Below, piece after piece: positions 35,111 through 44,025 of a DNA stretch of 64,000 nt (positions are counted from its first letter, which is position 1; each line of letters begins with the position of its first letter). The notes under the pieces are model-generated. The model was not told where the DNA came from and did no database searches. It saw only the letters and a list, made by a program, of their open reading frames with translations. A program made the translations under genes and the position numbers. Source of the DNA: Brevundimonas sp. (lineage in GTDB: Bacteria; Pseudomonadota; Alphaproteobacteria; Caulobacterales; Caulobacteraceae); assembly GCF_029946145.1 (NCBI RefSeq), contig NZ_JAQSDY010000028.1:1-64000 (forward strand). The letters are read 5' to 3'.

Positions 35111-35947
35111 ATGTCCAGCCAGAAGCAGGAAACCGTCCGCCGCCTCGCCGCGCCCGACATCCGCAACCGCAAGGGCGGCGAGCCGATCGTCTGCCTGACG
35201 GCCTATGACGCCCCCACGGCGGCCCTGCTGGACGACCATTGCGACCTGCTGCTGGTCGGCGACAGCGTCGGCATGGTGGTGCACGGCATGCCAAACACCG
35301 TTGGCGTCACCCTGGAGATGATGATTCTCCACGGCCAGGCCGTCATGCGCGGCTCGAGGAAGGCCATGGTCGTCATCGACATGCCGTTCGGCAGCTATGA
35401 GGGCGGCAAGGAGCTGGCCTACGAAAACTGCGCCCGCGTCATGAAGGAGACGGGCGCCCAGGGCGTGAAGCTGGAAAGCGGCCCGACCGTCGCGGAAACC
35501 ATCGCCTATCTGGTCCAGCGCGGCATTCCGGTCATGGGCCACGTCGGCCTGCGGCCCCAGGCCGTGCTGACGGACGGCGCCTTCAAGGCCAAGGGCCGGA
35601 CCGACGAAGAGCGGCTTCGCGTCATGTCGGAAGCCGAGGCCACCGCTGACGCCGGGGCCTTTTCCATCGTCATCGAGGGCGTGGCCGAGGGCCTGGCCCG
35701 CGACATCACCGCGGCCGTCGACAAGCCGACGATCGGCATCGGCGCCTCGTCCGCCTGCGACGGTCAGATACTCGTCACGCCCGACATGCTGGGCCTGTTC
35801 GACTGGACGCCGAAATTCGTCCGCCGCTACGCCGATATGCGCGGCGAGATCGACCGGGCCGTCGCCGCCTACGCCGCCGACGTGAAAGCCCGCCGTTTTC
35901 CTGCCGAAGTCGAGACCTACTTCTCGAAAAAGCCCGTCACGCCCTAA
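35111..35947 (+). CDS. panB: 3-methyl-2-oxobutanoate hydroxymethyltransferase
   Basis: A 278-residue TIM-barrel enzyme that makes ketopantoate from 2-oxoisovalerate and methylene-tetrahydrofolate in pantothenate synthesis. It has [20 protein letters not shown] [20 protein letters not shown] (metal-binding Asp), [36 protein letters not shown] (catalytic region) and [15 protein letters not shown]. Full length and intact. It stands alone; panC is not nearby. Confidence 0.95.
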   Translation: MSSQKQETVRRLAAPDIRNRKGGEPIVCLTAYDAPTAALLDDHCDLLLVGDSVGMVVHGMPNTVGVTLEMMILHGQAVMRGSRKAMVVIDMPFGSYEGGKELAYENCARVMKETGAQGVKLESGPTVAETIAYLVQRGIPVMGHVGLRPQAVLTDGAFKAKGRTDEERLRVMSEAEATADAGAFSIVIEGVAEGLARDITAAVDKPTIGIGASSACDGQILVTPDMLGLFDWTPKFVRRYADMRGEIDRAVAAYAADVKARRFPAEVETYFSKKPVTP

Positions 35948-36039
35948 GGGCTGCGTTGCGGCGGGCAGGCTGACCCTCTAGGGTCCGGCCGGATTGAAAT
36001 TCGACGGCCTGAGCGCCGTTTTCCGGGGGCGACGTATCC

Positions 36040-36804
36040 GTGGTTGATGTTTTCGAGCAGGTCGAGGAGGAGCTCCGCTCCGACCGCTACAAGCGGCTCG
36101 CCCGCACCTGGCTGCCGGTCGCCGGCGGCGTGCTTCTGGTCGCCCTGATCGCCGCCCTGGCCTTCTGGGGCTGGGACAGTCTGCAGACGTCGAAGGCCGA
36201 CAAGGCTTCGGTCGCCTACGACCGCGGCATGGAATCGATGCAGGCCAACAACCCGGTCGGCGCCGACGCCGCCTTCACCCAGGCGGCCAGGGACGGCAAC
36301 GGCGCCTACAAGGCCATGGCCCTGATGGCGCGCGCCGGCATCGCCGTCGACGCCAACCGCATCCCCGACGCCATCGCCCGCTTCGACGAGGCGGCCAGGG
36401 CTTCCAGCGATCCGCTGCTGCATGACGCCGCCGTGCTCAAGGCCGCCTGGCTGGCCATGGACACCGAAACCCTCGCCCGGATCGAGGCCCGCCTCGAGCC
36501 GATCGCGAAGGATGGCCGCCCGTTCAGCGCCTTCGCGCTCGAGGCCCTGGCCATGGCGCGGCTCCAGAACGGTCAGGTCGCGCCGGCGCGTGAAGCGCTG
36601 GTGCTGCTCAAGAACGGTCTCGACACTCCCGAGATCGTCAGCCAGCGCGCTGATCTGACCATCGCCGCCATCGATTCCGGGGCCGCGGCGAACCTGAAGA
36701 AGATCGTCGACGCCCAACGCAGCCTTCCCGTGGCTCCTCCGGCCAGTCCCGCCGCCGCTTCGCCGGCCGGGCCTGCGCCCGCCGCCGCTCCGGCCCGCCC
36801 GTGA
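36040..36804 (+). CDS. YfgM-like TPR membrane protein
   Basis: A 254-residue inner-membrane protein. It begins VVDVFEQVEEELRSDRYKRL (GTG start), has one TM (WLPVAGGVLLVALIAALAFWGW), then TPR-like helices (SVAYDRGMESMQANNPVGADAAFTQAA and similar, about 55-235) and a Pro/Ala-rich tail. The layout matches the TPR_21/YfgM family, which acts with the Sec and periplasmic chaperone network. It lies directly before bamB, the conserved YfgM-BamB(YfgL)-Der order, which supports the call. Confidence 0.85.
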   Translation: MVDVFEQVEEELRSDRYKRLARTWLPVAGGVLLVALIAALAFWGWDSLQTSKADKASVAYDRGMESMQANNPVGADAAFTQAARDGNGAYKAMALMARAGIAVDANRIPDAIARFDEAARASSDPLLHDAAVLKAAWLAMDTETLARIEARLEPIAKDGRPFSAFALEALAMARLQNGQVAPAREALVLLKNGLDTPEIVSQRADLTIAAIDSGAAANLKKIVDAQRSLPVAPPASPAAASPAGPAPAAAPARP

Positions 36805-36827
36805 TCCCCGCTTCCAGGACGTCCGCC

Positions 36828-38255
36828 ATGAATCGCGTGCTCAAAGTCGCCCTTCTGAGCGGTGTCGCCGCCGCCGTCGCCTCGTGCAGTACGGTGCGTG
36901 ACGCCCTGCCGTTCGGTCTGGGCGGCGCCAAGGAACCCCAGGCCACGGCCTCCGCGGGTCAGCGGATCTCGGTTCTGGAGTTCGAACAGCAGCTGGCGCC
37001 GTCGGCCGCCCTGTCCGGCCGCGACTTCTTCATTCCCGGCCCCCAGGCCGCGACGGCCTGGACCCAGCCCGGCGGCAACGCCGAGAATTCGGTCGAGCAT
37101 GTCATCGCCGCCCCCGAGTTCGTCGTCGCCTGGCGGCGCGGAGTCGGCGCGGGCTCGTCGCGTACGCGTCAGGTCATGGCTCCTGTCGTGGCCGACAATG
37201 GCCGTGTCTTCGTGCTGGACGGCGAGTCCACGGTGTCGGCGCTCGACGCCGGCACGGGCGCCCAGGCCTGGAAGGTCGACATCAAGCCGGATGAGCGCGA
37301 AGGCGGCGGCCGCGGGTGGCTGGGCTTCGGCGGCGGCGGCACGACCGGCGGCGGCTTCGGCGGCGGCGTCGCCGTGGGCGGCGGCAAGGTCTTCGTCTCG
37401 TCCGGCTATCGCACCATGACGGCCCTCGACCAGACCACGGGCGCGGTCGTCTGGACCACGCCGGTGGACGTGCCGATCCACGGCGCCCCGACCGTGGCGG
37501 GCGGCCGGGTGTTCGTGGTCGACGTCGAAAATCAGATCCAGGCCTTCGACACCACCACCGGCGCCCAGGTCTGGTCGTATCGCGGCATCCCCGAGCCGGC
37601 CCGCATCATGCGCGCCTCCAGCCCGGCCGTGACCGGCGACACCGTGATCGCGCCCTTCTCGTCGGGCGAGGTCGTGGCCCTGCGCGCCTCGACCGGCCAG
37701 GCCGTCTGGCAGCAGGTCCTGTCGCGCACCAGCCGCACCAGCGCCCTGTCCGAGATCCGCGACATCGCCGGTCGTCCCGTGATCAGCCGCGGCACGGTCT
37801 ACGCCGTCAGCCACTCGGGCGTGCTGCAGGCCATGGACATCCGTTCCGGCCAGCCCAAATGGGCGCCCCTGCCGATCGCGGGCGTCAACGCGCCCCTGCC
37901 GGTCGGCGACGTCATCTATGTCGTGTCCAAGGACGGCGAACTGACCGTCATCAACCGCGACAGCGGCCAGATCTACTGGAGCCGCGACCTCAACGAGGGC
38001 CGCGTGCGTCAGGAAGGCGGCTATTTCGGCTTCTGGGATCGGACCGTTCGGCCGGAATGGTCGGGGCCGCTGCTGGCCTCCAACCGTCTGGTCCTGACCA
38101 ATTCGGACGGTGAACTGGTCGCCTTCGATCCCAAGACCGGCGCGCAGACGGCCTCGCTCAAACTGGGCGCCGGAGCCGTCTATCTGGCCCCGGCCGCCTA
38201 CAACGGCGCGCTGTACGTCCTCTCCGACAACGGCGACCTCGTCAGCATTCGCTGA
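36828..38255 (+). CDS. bamB: Outer membrane assembly lipoprotein BamB
   Basis: A 475-residue lipoprotein with PQQ-like beta-propeller repeats. The signal peptide ends in the lipobox VAAAVASC (Cys near residue 22). Propeller blades are marked by VSALDAGTGAQAWKVDI, MTALDQTTGAVVWTTPV, IQAFDTTTGAQVWSYRG, VVALRASTGQAVWQQVL and LTVINRDSGQIYWSRDL. A Gly-rich insertion (about 165-185) interrupts an early blade. It is part of the BAM complex that inserts outer membrane proteins. The start at 36828 gives the signal peptide. It lies between the YfgM-like gene and der, as in many proteobacteria. Confidence 0.92.
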   Translation: MNRVLKVALLSGVAAAVASCSTVRDALPFGLGGAKEPQATASAGQRISVLEFEQQLAPSAALSGRDFFIPGPQAATAWTQPGGNAENSVEHVIAAPEFVVAWRRGVGAGSSRTRQVMAPVVADNGRVFVLDGESTVSALDAGTGAQAWKVDIKPDEREGGGRGWLGFGGGGTTGGGFGGGVAVGGGKVFVSSGYRTMTALDQTTGAVVWTTPVDVPIHGAPTVAGGRVFVVDVENQIQAFDTTTGAQVWSYRGIPEPARIMRASSPAVTGDTVIAPFSSGEVVALRASTGQAVWQQVLSRTSRTSALSEIRDIAGRPVISRGTVYAVSHSGVLQAMDIRSGQPKWAPLPIAGVNAPLPVGDVIYVVSKDGELTVINRDSGQIYWSRDLNEGRVRQEGGYFGFWDRTVRPEWSGPLLASNRLVLTNSDGELVAFDPKTGAQTASLKLGAGAVYLAPAAYNGALYVLSDNGDLVSIR

Positions 38256-38287
38256 CGCCGGACCACAAACTGCGTTAGAAGGCCGAC

Positions 38288-39910
38288 ATGGCTCTCAAAG
38301 TCGCCATCGTCGGCCGCCCCAATGTGGGCAAGTCGACACTGTTCAATCGTCTCGTCGGCAAGCGCCTCGCGCTGGTCGATGACCGCCCGGGCGTGACCCG
38401 CGACCGTCGCTACGCCGACGGCAACATCGGCGACATGGACCTGACCCTGATCGACACCGCCGGCTATGAGGACGTCACCGACGACAGCCTCGAATCGCGG
38501 ATGCGTGAACAGACCGAGGCGGCGCTGGAAGACGGCGACCTGATCCTGTTCATGATGGACGCCCGCGAGGGCGTGACCTCGCTGGACCAGATCTTCGCCG
38601 AACGGCTGCGCAAACAGCACAAGCCCGTCATCCTGCTGGCCAACAAGTCCGAGAGTCGCGAGAGCGGCGGCGGCATCGGCGAGTCCTGGTCGCTGGGCTT
38701 CGGCGAACCCGTCGCCATCTCCGCCGAGCACGGCGAGGGCATGGCCGACCTCTATGCCGCCATCGTCGCCGCCAGCGCCGACATCTTCATTGAAGAGGTC
38801 GACGAGCCCGACAAGCCGATCCGCATCGCCATTATCGGCCGTCCCAACGCCGGCAAATCGACCCTGATCAACCGCCTGATCGGCGAGGATCGCATGCTGA
38901 CCGGCCCCGAGGCCGGCATCACCCGCGACTCCATCTCGGTCGACTGGGAATACGAAGGCCAGAATATCCGTCTGGTCGACACCGCCGGCATGCGCCGCAA
39001 GGCCCGGGTGCAGGAGAAGCTGGAGAAGCTGTCGGTCGCCGACACCATCCGCGCCATCACCTTCGCCGAGGTGGTCGTACTGGTCATGGACAAGGACGAC
39101 GCCTTCGACACCCAGGACCTGCAGCTGGCCGACCTGGTCGAGCGCGAGGGCAGGGCCCTGGTCTATGTCGCCGCCAAATGGGACCTCGAGACCGAGCCCC
39201 AGGCCAAACTGGCCAAACTGACCCAGATGGCCGAGGACAAGCTGCCCCAGCTGAAGGGCTCGCCCTTCGTCGCCCTGTCCTCGCACAGCGGCCGCGGCGT
39301 CGAACGGCTGATGCCCGCCGTGCTCCAGGCCCACGCCACCTGGTCGGTCAAGGTCAAGACCAAGGACCTCAACACCTGGCTGGCCCTGGCGACCCAGAGA
39401 CATCCGCCCCCCGCCGTCGACGGCAAGCGGATCAAGCCCAAATACATGGCCCAGACCAAGGCCCGCCCGCCGACCTTCGTGCTGATGGCCAGCCGCGCCG
39501 AGTCCATGCCCGAGCAGTACAAGCGCTATCTGGTCAACAATCTGCGCGAATCCTTCGACCTGCCGGGCACCCCGATCCGCCTGCTGGTCAAGTCGGGCAG
39601 CGAGAACCCCTATGCGCCGGGCGGCTCCAAGTCGGGCCCCGAACGCTACAAGGGCGACGCCAAGACCGCGCCGCGCAAGGTCATCAAGAAAGCCGAACGC
39701 GCCGAGATGCTGTCCAACCTGCCCGGCAAGGCGCTGGAGCAGAAGAAGGCCGGTAAGACGAAGCTCAAGCCGCTGGCGGGGCTGAAAGCCAGCGCCAACA
39801 AGAAGGCCGGCTCGTCCGTCGCCGTCCAGAAGGGCGCGCGCGGCGGGGCGAGGCAGGTTTCGCGGTCGGGCCGGGTGCGGACGGGGCAGAAGCACCTGCC
39901 GAAGAAGTAG
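38288..39910 (+). CDS. der: Ribosome biogenesis GTPase Der (EngA) with long basic C-terminus
   Basis: A 540-residue GTPase with two tandem G domains: GRPNVGKST at residue 8 and GRPNAGKST near 185, each with the DxxG (DTAGYED and DTAGMRR) and NKSE / AAKWD specificity motifs. A KH-like domain follows (about 355-445; KAKYMAQTKARPPTFVLMAS-like segment). The last 80 residues are a basic, Ala/Lys/Gly-rich tail (KKAERAEMLSNLPGKALEQK onward) absent from enterobacterial Der. It acts in 50S ribosome assembly. Confidence 0.95.
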   Translation: MALKVAIVGRPNVGKSTLFNRLVGKRLALVDDRPGVTRDRRYADGNIGDMDLTLIDTAGYEDVTDDSLESRMREQTEAALEDGDLILFMMDAREGVTSLDQIFAERLRKQHKPVILLANKSESRESGGGIGESWSLGFGEPVAISAEHGEGMADLYAAIVAASADIFIEEVDEPDKPIRIAIIGRPNAGKSTLINRLIGEDRMLTGPEAGITRDSISVDWEYEGQNIRLVDTAGMRRKARVQEKLEKLSVADTIRAITFAEVVVLVMDKDDAFDTQDLQLADLVEREGRALVYVAAKWDLETEPQAKLAKLTQMAEDKLPQLKGSPFVALSSHSGRGVERLMPAVLQAHATWSVKVKTKDLNTWLALATQRHPPPAVDGKRIKPKYMAQTKARPPTFVLMASRAESMPEQYKRYLVNNLRESFDLPGTPIRLLVKSGSENPYAPGGSKSGPERYKGDAKTAPRKVIKKAERAEMLSNLPGKALEQKKAGKTKLKPLAGLKASANKKAGSSVAVQKGARGGARQVSRSGRVRTGQKHLPKK

Positions 39911-39915
39911 GGCGA

Positions 39916-40485
39916 TCAGGAGAGCAAATCGCGACGAAGTCTTTCGAGCAGCGTCTCATAGTTCATTGTCGCAAGTTCCCCCTGTCCGAAGATGGCTGCT
40001 GCCGTATGTCGGTTCGGGTGGGTAGCAGTGAGATCTTTTTTGATGTCGCTGATCTTGTCCGTAACGCTCCACCCAAGAATTTTCTCGAGAACTTGGTGAG
40101 GTTCAGCGGGATGGGAAATCGTACCGACACGAATGTAGGGAACGCGATCGAAATAGTACAATGGGGATGAGCCACGCTCGACCGCGATACACAGGACTGC
40201 CAATCCGTCGATTTCAAGCCACTCTAGGTCGATGAGCGGGAGGGGCGAAACATGATGGCGAACCCAAGATTCAAGCCGCTCGCCGAGCGTTGAACGTTCC
40301 GCAGTCGTCATACCAACCACTACGCCGTCGTCCGAAACACCCAAGAAGACATGACCTCCGTCTGTCGAGGCCAAGGCGGCAATCTCTTTGCAGATTGCTA
40401 CCTGTCTGGTCGGAAGCGCTGCCTTGAGCTCCACGCGGAGGCCTTCCCCGCTGGTGATGAGACGAACGGCGTCATCAATGTTCAT
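39916..40485 (-). CDS. AlbA_2 / Schlafen-like putative DNA-binding protein
   Basis: A 189-residue protein whose N-terminal 130 residues fit the AlbA_2 (Schlafen AlbA) domain: GEGLRVELKAALPT (the VE-x-K motif), ICKEIAALASTDGGHVFLGVSDDGVVVGM, then LAVLCIAVERGSSPLYYFDRVPYIRVGT. Such domains occur in ATP-binding regulators and in several anti-phage proteins; no nuclease triad is evident here. The C-terminal 55 residues are unrecognised. Base composition is clearly lower in GC than its neighbours, suggesting recent transfer. It converges on der with only 5 bp between. Confidence 0.75.
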   Translation of the reverse strand: MNIDDAVRLITSGEGLRVELKAALPTRQVAICKEIAALASTDGGHVFLGVSDDGVVVGMTTAERSTLGERLESWVRHHVSPLPLIDLEWLEIDGLAVLCIAVERGSSPLYYFDRVPYIRVGTISHPAEPHQVLEKILGWSVTDKISDIKKDLTATHPNRHTAAAIFGQGELATMNYETLLERLRRDLLS

Positions 40486-40504
40486 CAGCGCTCTCCTCGA
40501 CGTT

Positions 40505-41257
40505 TTAGATCAGCGCCGCCACGCCCGGCCCGCCGCTCCACTCCCTGAACTTCACCTCCAGCGCGGGTTCCAGATCGCCGCGCGCCAGCTCGACCATCAG
40601 CGGCCCGATGGCCGACGGATGGGTGACGTCCTCCGGATCCTCGCCCGGATAGGCCTGGGCCCGCATGGCGGTGCGCATCCGGCCCGGATCCACGATCGCG
40701 ACGCGCACCGGCGTGGATTCGATCTCGTCGGCCCAGCATTTGACCAGCGCCTCGGCCCCCGCCTTGGTCGCCGCATAGGCCCCCCAGAAGGCCTTGGGCG
40801 CGCTCGCCACGCTGGTGGTCACATAGACCGCCCGACCGGCGTCCGACGCCTTCAGCAGCGGCTCCAGCGACCGGATCAGGCGATAGACGGCGGTGAAATT
40901 GGTCTTCTCGACCTTGGCCCAGACGCGCGGGTCGGCGTGGCTGACCGGCGTCAGGCCCGCGGCCCCCATGGTCGCCGCCGCCTGCACCCAGACGTCCAGC
41001 CGCCCGAACCGCTCGAAGATGGCGCCGCCCAGCCGGTCGATCGCCCCGCCGTCCACCAGATCGAACGGGATCAGGGTCGCGTGCTTGCCGGTCGCTGCGA
41101 AAATGGCGTCGTCCAGCTCTTCCAGCCCGCCCTGGGTCCGCGCCGTGGCGATGACGTGCGCGCCGGCCCTGGCCAGCGCCAGGGCGGTCTCATAGCCGAT
41201 GCCGCGCGAGGCCCCCACGACGAGGGCGATGCGGTCTTTGAGAGGAAGGTCGGTCAT
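40505..41257 (-). CDS. Short-chain dehydrogenase/reductase
   Basis: A 250-residue classical SDR. The nucleotide site is LVVGASRGIGYETALALARAG; the catalytic Ser lies in VTTSVAS and the Tyr-Lys pair in YAATKAG; the cofactor loop is DPGRMRT. The usual NAG motif is replaced by QAAATMGA. The substrate is not determinable. Confidence 0.88.
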   Translation of the reverse strand: MTDLPLKDRIALVVGASRGIGYETALALARAGAHVIATARTQGGLEELDDAIFAATGKHATLIPFDLVDGGAIDRLGGAIFERFGRLDVWVQAAATMGAAGLTPVSHADPRVWAKVEKTNFTAVYRLIRSLEPLLKASDAGRAVYVTTSVASAPKAFWGAYAATKAGAEALVKCWADEIESTPVRVAIVDPGRMRTAMRAQAYPGEDPEDVTHPSAIGPLMVELARGDLEPALEVKFREWSGGPGVAALI

Positions 41258-41294
41258 GCCGGGCCTGATAGCCCGCCCGTCGGCCCGGCGAAAG

Positions 41295-41639
41295 TCAGAA
41301 CCCCGGCGCGGGTTGCCACAGGCTGAGGCTGACGCCCTGGTCGTCGCTTATCACGACCGAGCGCCCCGTCGAGCCGTCCGCCGGAACCGCCGCCTTGCCG
41401 CCCAGTTCGACCACCCGCTCGCACAGGGCGTCGAGGTCATCGACGCGGAAATACATATGGGGAAACTGGCCAGGCCGCTCGGCCTTGGTGAAGCCGAACG
41501 CCGGCTTGCTGCCGGCGACATGGGCGTAGGTCGGGCCCGATTCGGCCTCGTTGAACGTCCAGCCGAACAGAGCCGAATAGAAGGCGCGCGCCTTGGCGAC
41601 ATCGTGAGTGTCGATGGTGAAATAGCCGAGCTGGACCAT
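41295..41639 (-). CDS. VOC superfamily (glyoxalase-like) protein
   Basis: A 114-residue single-domain VOC protein: QLGYFTIDTHDVAKARAFYSALFGWTF, PHMYFRVDDLDALCERVVELGGKA, and a C-terminal GRSVVISDDQGVSLSLWQ. It resembles the glyoxalase/bleomycin-resistance family; no specific activity can be assigned. It lies 30 bp downstream of purF on the same strand. Confidence 0.85.
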   Translation of the reverse strand: MVQLGYFTIDTHDVAKARAFYSALFGWTFNEAESGPTYAHVAGSKPAFGFTKAERPGQFPHMYFRVDDLDALCERVVELGGKAAVPADGSTGRSVVISDDQGVSLSLWQPAPGF

Positions 41640-41669
41640 GCGACGCCTCTGAAACGGACCGTAAGATCC

Positions 41670-43184
41670 CTAAGCGCTGACCAGCAGCGAAAGTTGCCGC
41701 GCCGCCACCTCGCGCCCGCCTTCCTCGATCTCGCGATCCAGCAGACGGGTCGGGTATTCGCCGGTGAAATAGTGATCGGTGAACTGCGGATTGTGCGGAT
41801 CGCGCGGCCCGGCCTCCATGGCGTCGTACAGGCCGTCGACCGACAGGAAGCCCAGCGAGTCGACCTCGAGATAGGCCTTCATCTCCTCCAGCGTCTTGTT
41901 GGCGGCGATCAGCTGGTCTCGTTCGGGCATGTCGATGCCGTAGAAATCCGGCCACAGGATCGGCGGACTGGCCGAACGCAGATGCACCTCCGTCGCCCCG
42001 GCCGCGCGAACCGCGCGCACCAGCTTCACCGACGTCGTGCCCCGCACGATCGAATCGTCGATCAGCACCACCCGCTTGCCCTTCAGCACCGAGCCGTTGG
42101 GGCTGTGCTTCATCCGCACCCCCTTCTGCCGGGCGCCCTGGCTGGGCTGGATGAAGGTGCGGCCCAGATAGTGGCTGCGGATGATCCCCATCTCATAGGG
42201 GATGCCGCTTTCCTGGGCGTAACCCAGCGCCGCCGGCACGCCGGAGTCCGGCACCGGCACCACCACATCGGCCTCGACCGCGTGCTCGCGCGCCAGCTTC
42301 ATGCCCATCCGCTTGCGGACGCCATAGACCGAGCGGCCGTTCACGACGCTGTCGGGGCGCGAGAAATAGACGTATTCGAACAGGCAGGGCCGGGCCCCGC
42401 GGGTGGGGAACGGCTTCAGCGACTTCAGCCCCTCGTGGTCGATCACGACCACCTCGCCATGCTCGACGTCGCGCTCGAAGGTGGCGCCGATGGTGTCCAG
42501 GGCGCAGGTCTCCGACGCCAGCACCCAGGCGTCGCCCAGACGGCCCAGCACCAGCGGGCGGATGCCCAGGGGGTCGCGGGCGCCGATCAGCTTCGAGCGG
42601 GTGGCGCAGACCAGGGCGTAGCCGCCCTCGATCCGGCCGATGGCGTCGATGAAGCGGTCGACGATCTTGGCCTTCCGCGACCGCGCGATCAGGTGGAGGA
42701 TGACTTCCGAGTCCGACGTCGACTGGAAGATGGCGCCTTCGCCGACCAGCTGGTTCCGCAGATACAGGAAATTGGTCAGATTGCCGTTGTGGGCGATGGC
42801 GATGCCGCCCTGGTCCAGATCGGCGAACATCGGCTGGATGTTGCGCAGGAAGCTGCCGCCCGCCGTCGAATAGCGGGTGTGTCCGACGGCCGCCGTGCCC
42901 GGCAGGCGCTCGGGCAGGTCGGCCCCGCCGAAGGCCTCGCCGACCAGTCCCATGTGGCGCTCGGTGTGGAAGCGGGTGTCATGCACGCTGGCGATGCCGC
43001 AGGCTTCCTGGCCGCGATGCTGCAGGGCGTGCAGGCCCAGGGCGACAATGGCCGAGGCCGCGTCCTTGTCCGCCCCCCACACGCCGCAGACGCCGCATTC
43101 CAGGCGCGGACGGTCGTCGTCCGCGTCGCGATGGTGCGTCCGGTGAACGACCGGGGCGGCGATGGAATGCTCAAGGCGGCTCAT
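41670..43184 (-). CDS. purF: Amidophosphoribosyltransferase
   Basis: A 504-residue enzyme for the first step of purine synthesis. A 29-residue propeptide precedes the nucleophile C30 in LECGVCGVWG. The glutaminase domain has GHTRYSTAGGS and AHNGNLTNFLYLR; the PRTase domain has KRVVLIDDSIVRGTTSVKLV (PRPP site) and PYEMGIIRSHYLGRTFIQPSQGAR. It is downstream of cvpA by 27 bp, the classic cvpA-purF order. Confidence 0.96.
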   Translation of the reverse strand: MSRLEHSIAAPVVHRTHHRDADDDRPRLECGVCGVWGADKDAASAIVALGLHALQHRGQEACGIASVHDTRFHTERHMGLVGEAFGGADLPERLPGTAAVGHTRYSTAGGSFLRNIQPMFADLDQGGIAIAHNGNLTNFLYLRNQLVGEGAIFQSTSDSEVILHLIARSRKAKIVDRFIDAIGRIEGGYALVCATRSKLIGARDPLGIRPLVLGRLGDAWVLASETCALDTIGATFERDVEHGEVVVIDHEGLKSLKPFPTRGARPCLFEYVYFSRPDSVVNGRSVYGVRKRMGMKLAREHAVEADVVVPVPDSGVPAALGYAQESGIPYEMGIIRSHYLGRTFIQPSQGARQKGVRMKHSPNGSVLKGKRVVLIDDSIVRGTTSVKLVRAVRAAGATEVHLRSASPPILWPDFYGIDMPERDQLIAANKTLEEMKAYLEVDSLGFLSVDGLYDAMEAGPRDPHNPQFTDHYFTGEYPTRLLDREIEEGGREVAARQLSLLVSA

Positions 43185-43211
43185 CGTGGGGCTCCGATGA
43201 AGCGGGGAACG

Positions 43212-43808
43212 CTAGCGTGTGGCGGACGGGCGCGAAGTATTGTCTCTTTGGGGCGGGGGCAAGGCCTTGTCTTCGGAAAACCCTTTGCTCACGGACGAAG
43301 TCACGACCGGGGTCAGGGCATCGGCGCCCCGTCCGATGCCCGGCAGCACGATCTGGATGACCCGCGCCGCGCCTGCCGTCACCGGCCGCAGGGCCGCCTC
43401 GCTCAGCCACCGCGGCGTTTTCTCGCCCGGCATGGCGGCGACGATGACCAGATGGATGGCCCCCAGCAGCACCAGCGACCGCGCCGCGCCGACGAAGATG
43501 CCGACGATGCGGTCGACTCCGCCCAGCTGCGGATGCGCCTGCGCCCGCTTCGACAGGATGGAGCCGAACAGGCGGATGCCGAAATAGATCAGAAGGAAGG
43601 AAAACACGGCCGCCGCGATGGTCCCCATCCAGTCCGGATTGACCAGGGCGCGTCCCAGCGGCGCCGTCAGCGGCAGGGCGACCAGGGCGATGAACGCCGC
43701 CAGCACGAAGCTTAGCAGGGTTATGATCTCGCGCGTACCCCCGCGCACCCAGCCGGCCGCGGCGGAGGCGAGGATGACCAGAATGGCGATAACGTCGAAA
43801 CCGGTCAT
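43212..43808 (-). CDS. cvpA: CvpA family membrane protein
   Basis: A 198-residue protein with four TM segments in the first 130 residues: DVIAILVILASAAAGWVRGGTREI, LLSFVLAAFIALVALPLTAP, AVFSFLLIYFGIRLFGSIL and GIFVGAARSLVLLGAIHLVIVA. The C-terminal 60 residues are polar and poorly conserved. It is required for colicin V production and envelope functions in enterobacteria. It lies directly before purF. Confidence 0.9.
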   Translation of the reverse strand: MTGFDVIAILVILASAAAGWVRGGTREIITLLSFVLAAFIALVALPLTAPLGRALVNPDWMGTIAAAVFSFLLIYFGIRLFGSILSKRAQAHPQLGGVDRIVGIFVGAARSLVLLGAIHLVIVAAMPGEKTPRWLSEAALRPVTAGAARVIQIVLPGIGRGADALTPVVTSSVSKGFSEDKALPPPQRDNTSRPSATR

Positions 43809-43852
43809 GCGGGCGCGGGGCTCTCGCTATCGCGGGCCGATATCCCCCACGC

Positions 43853-43883
43853 CGTCACCCTCGGGCTTGACCCGAGGGTCGGA
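43853..43883 (+). repeat. 31-bp intergenic palindromic repeat, copy 1
   Basis: A unit with CCCTCGGG, CTTGA and CCCGAGGG at its core, beginning CGTCA and ending TCGGA. An exact inverted copy lies at 43959-43989. Both are in the 217-bp gap between cvpA and radA. Units built like this are common between genes in Caulobacterales and Sphingomonadales. Confidence 0.75.
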
Positions 43884-43958
43884 TTGTCCGTCCGCTCGTT
43901 CAAGGCCCGGTGGCCCCGCCATCCCGGCAAACCCGGCCGCGACTGGAGACGCCCAACG

Positions 43959-43989
43959 TCCGACCCTCGGGTCAAGCCCGAGGGTGACG
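43959..43989 (-). repeat. 31-bp intergenic palindromic repeat, copy 2 (inverted)
   Basis: The exact reverse complement of the unit at 43853-43883, 75 bp away. The pair could form a long stem in RNA or DNA. The sequence between the copies shows no gene. Confidence 0.75.
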
Positions 43990-44025
43990 GTCGAGAAAAA
44001 CGCGGGAGGGAACGGATCACGACCC

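Noticed and set aside
41199..43715. An 838-codon plus-strand frame across purF
   Set aside because: purF and cvpA are well supported on the other strand; this is a GC-driven antisense frame.
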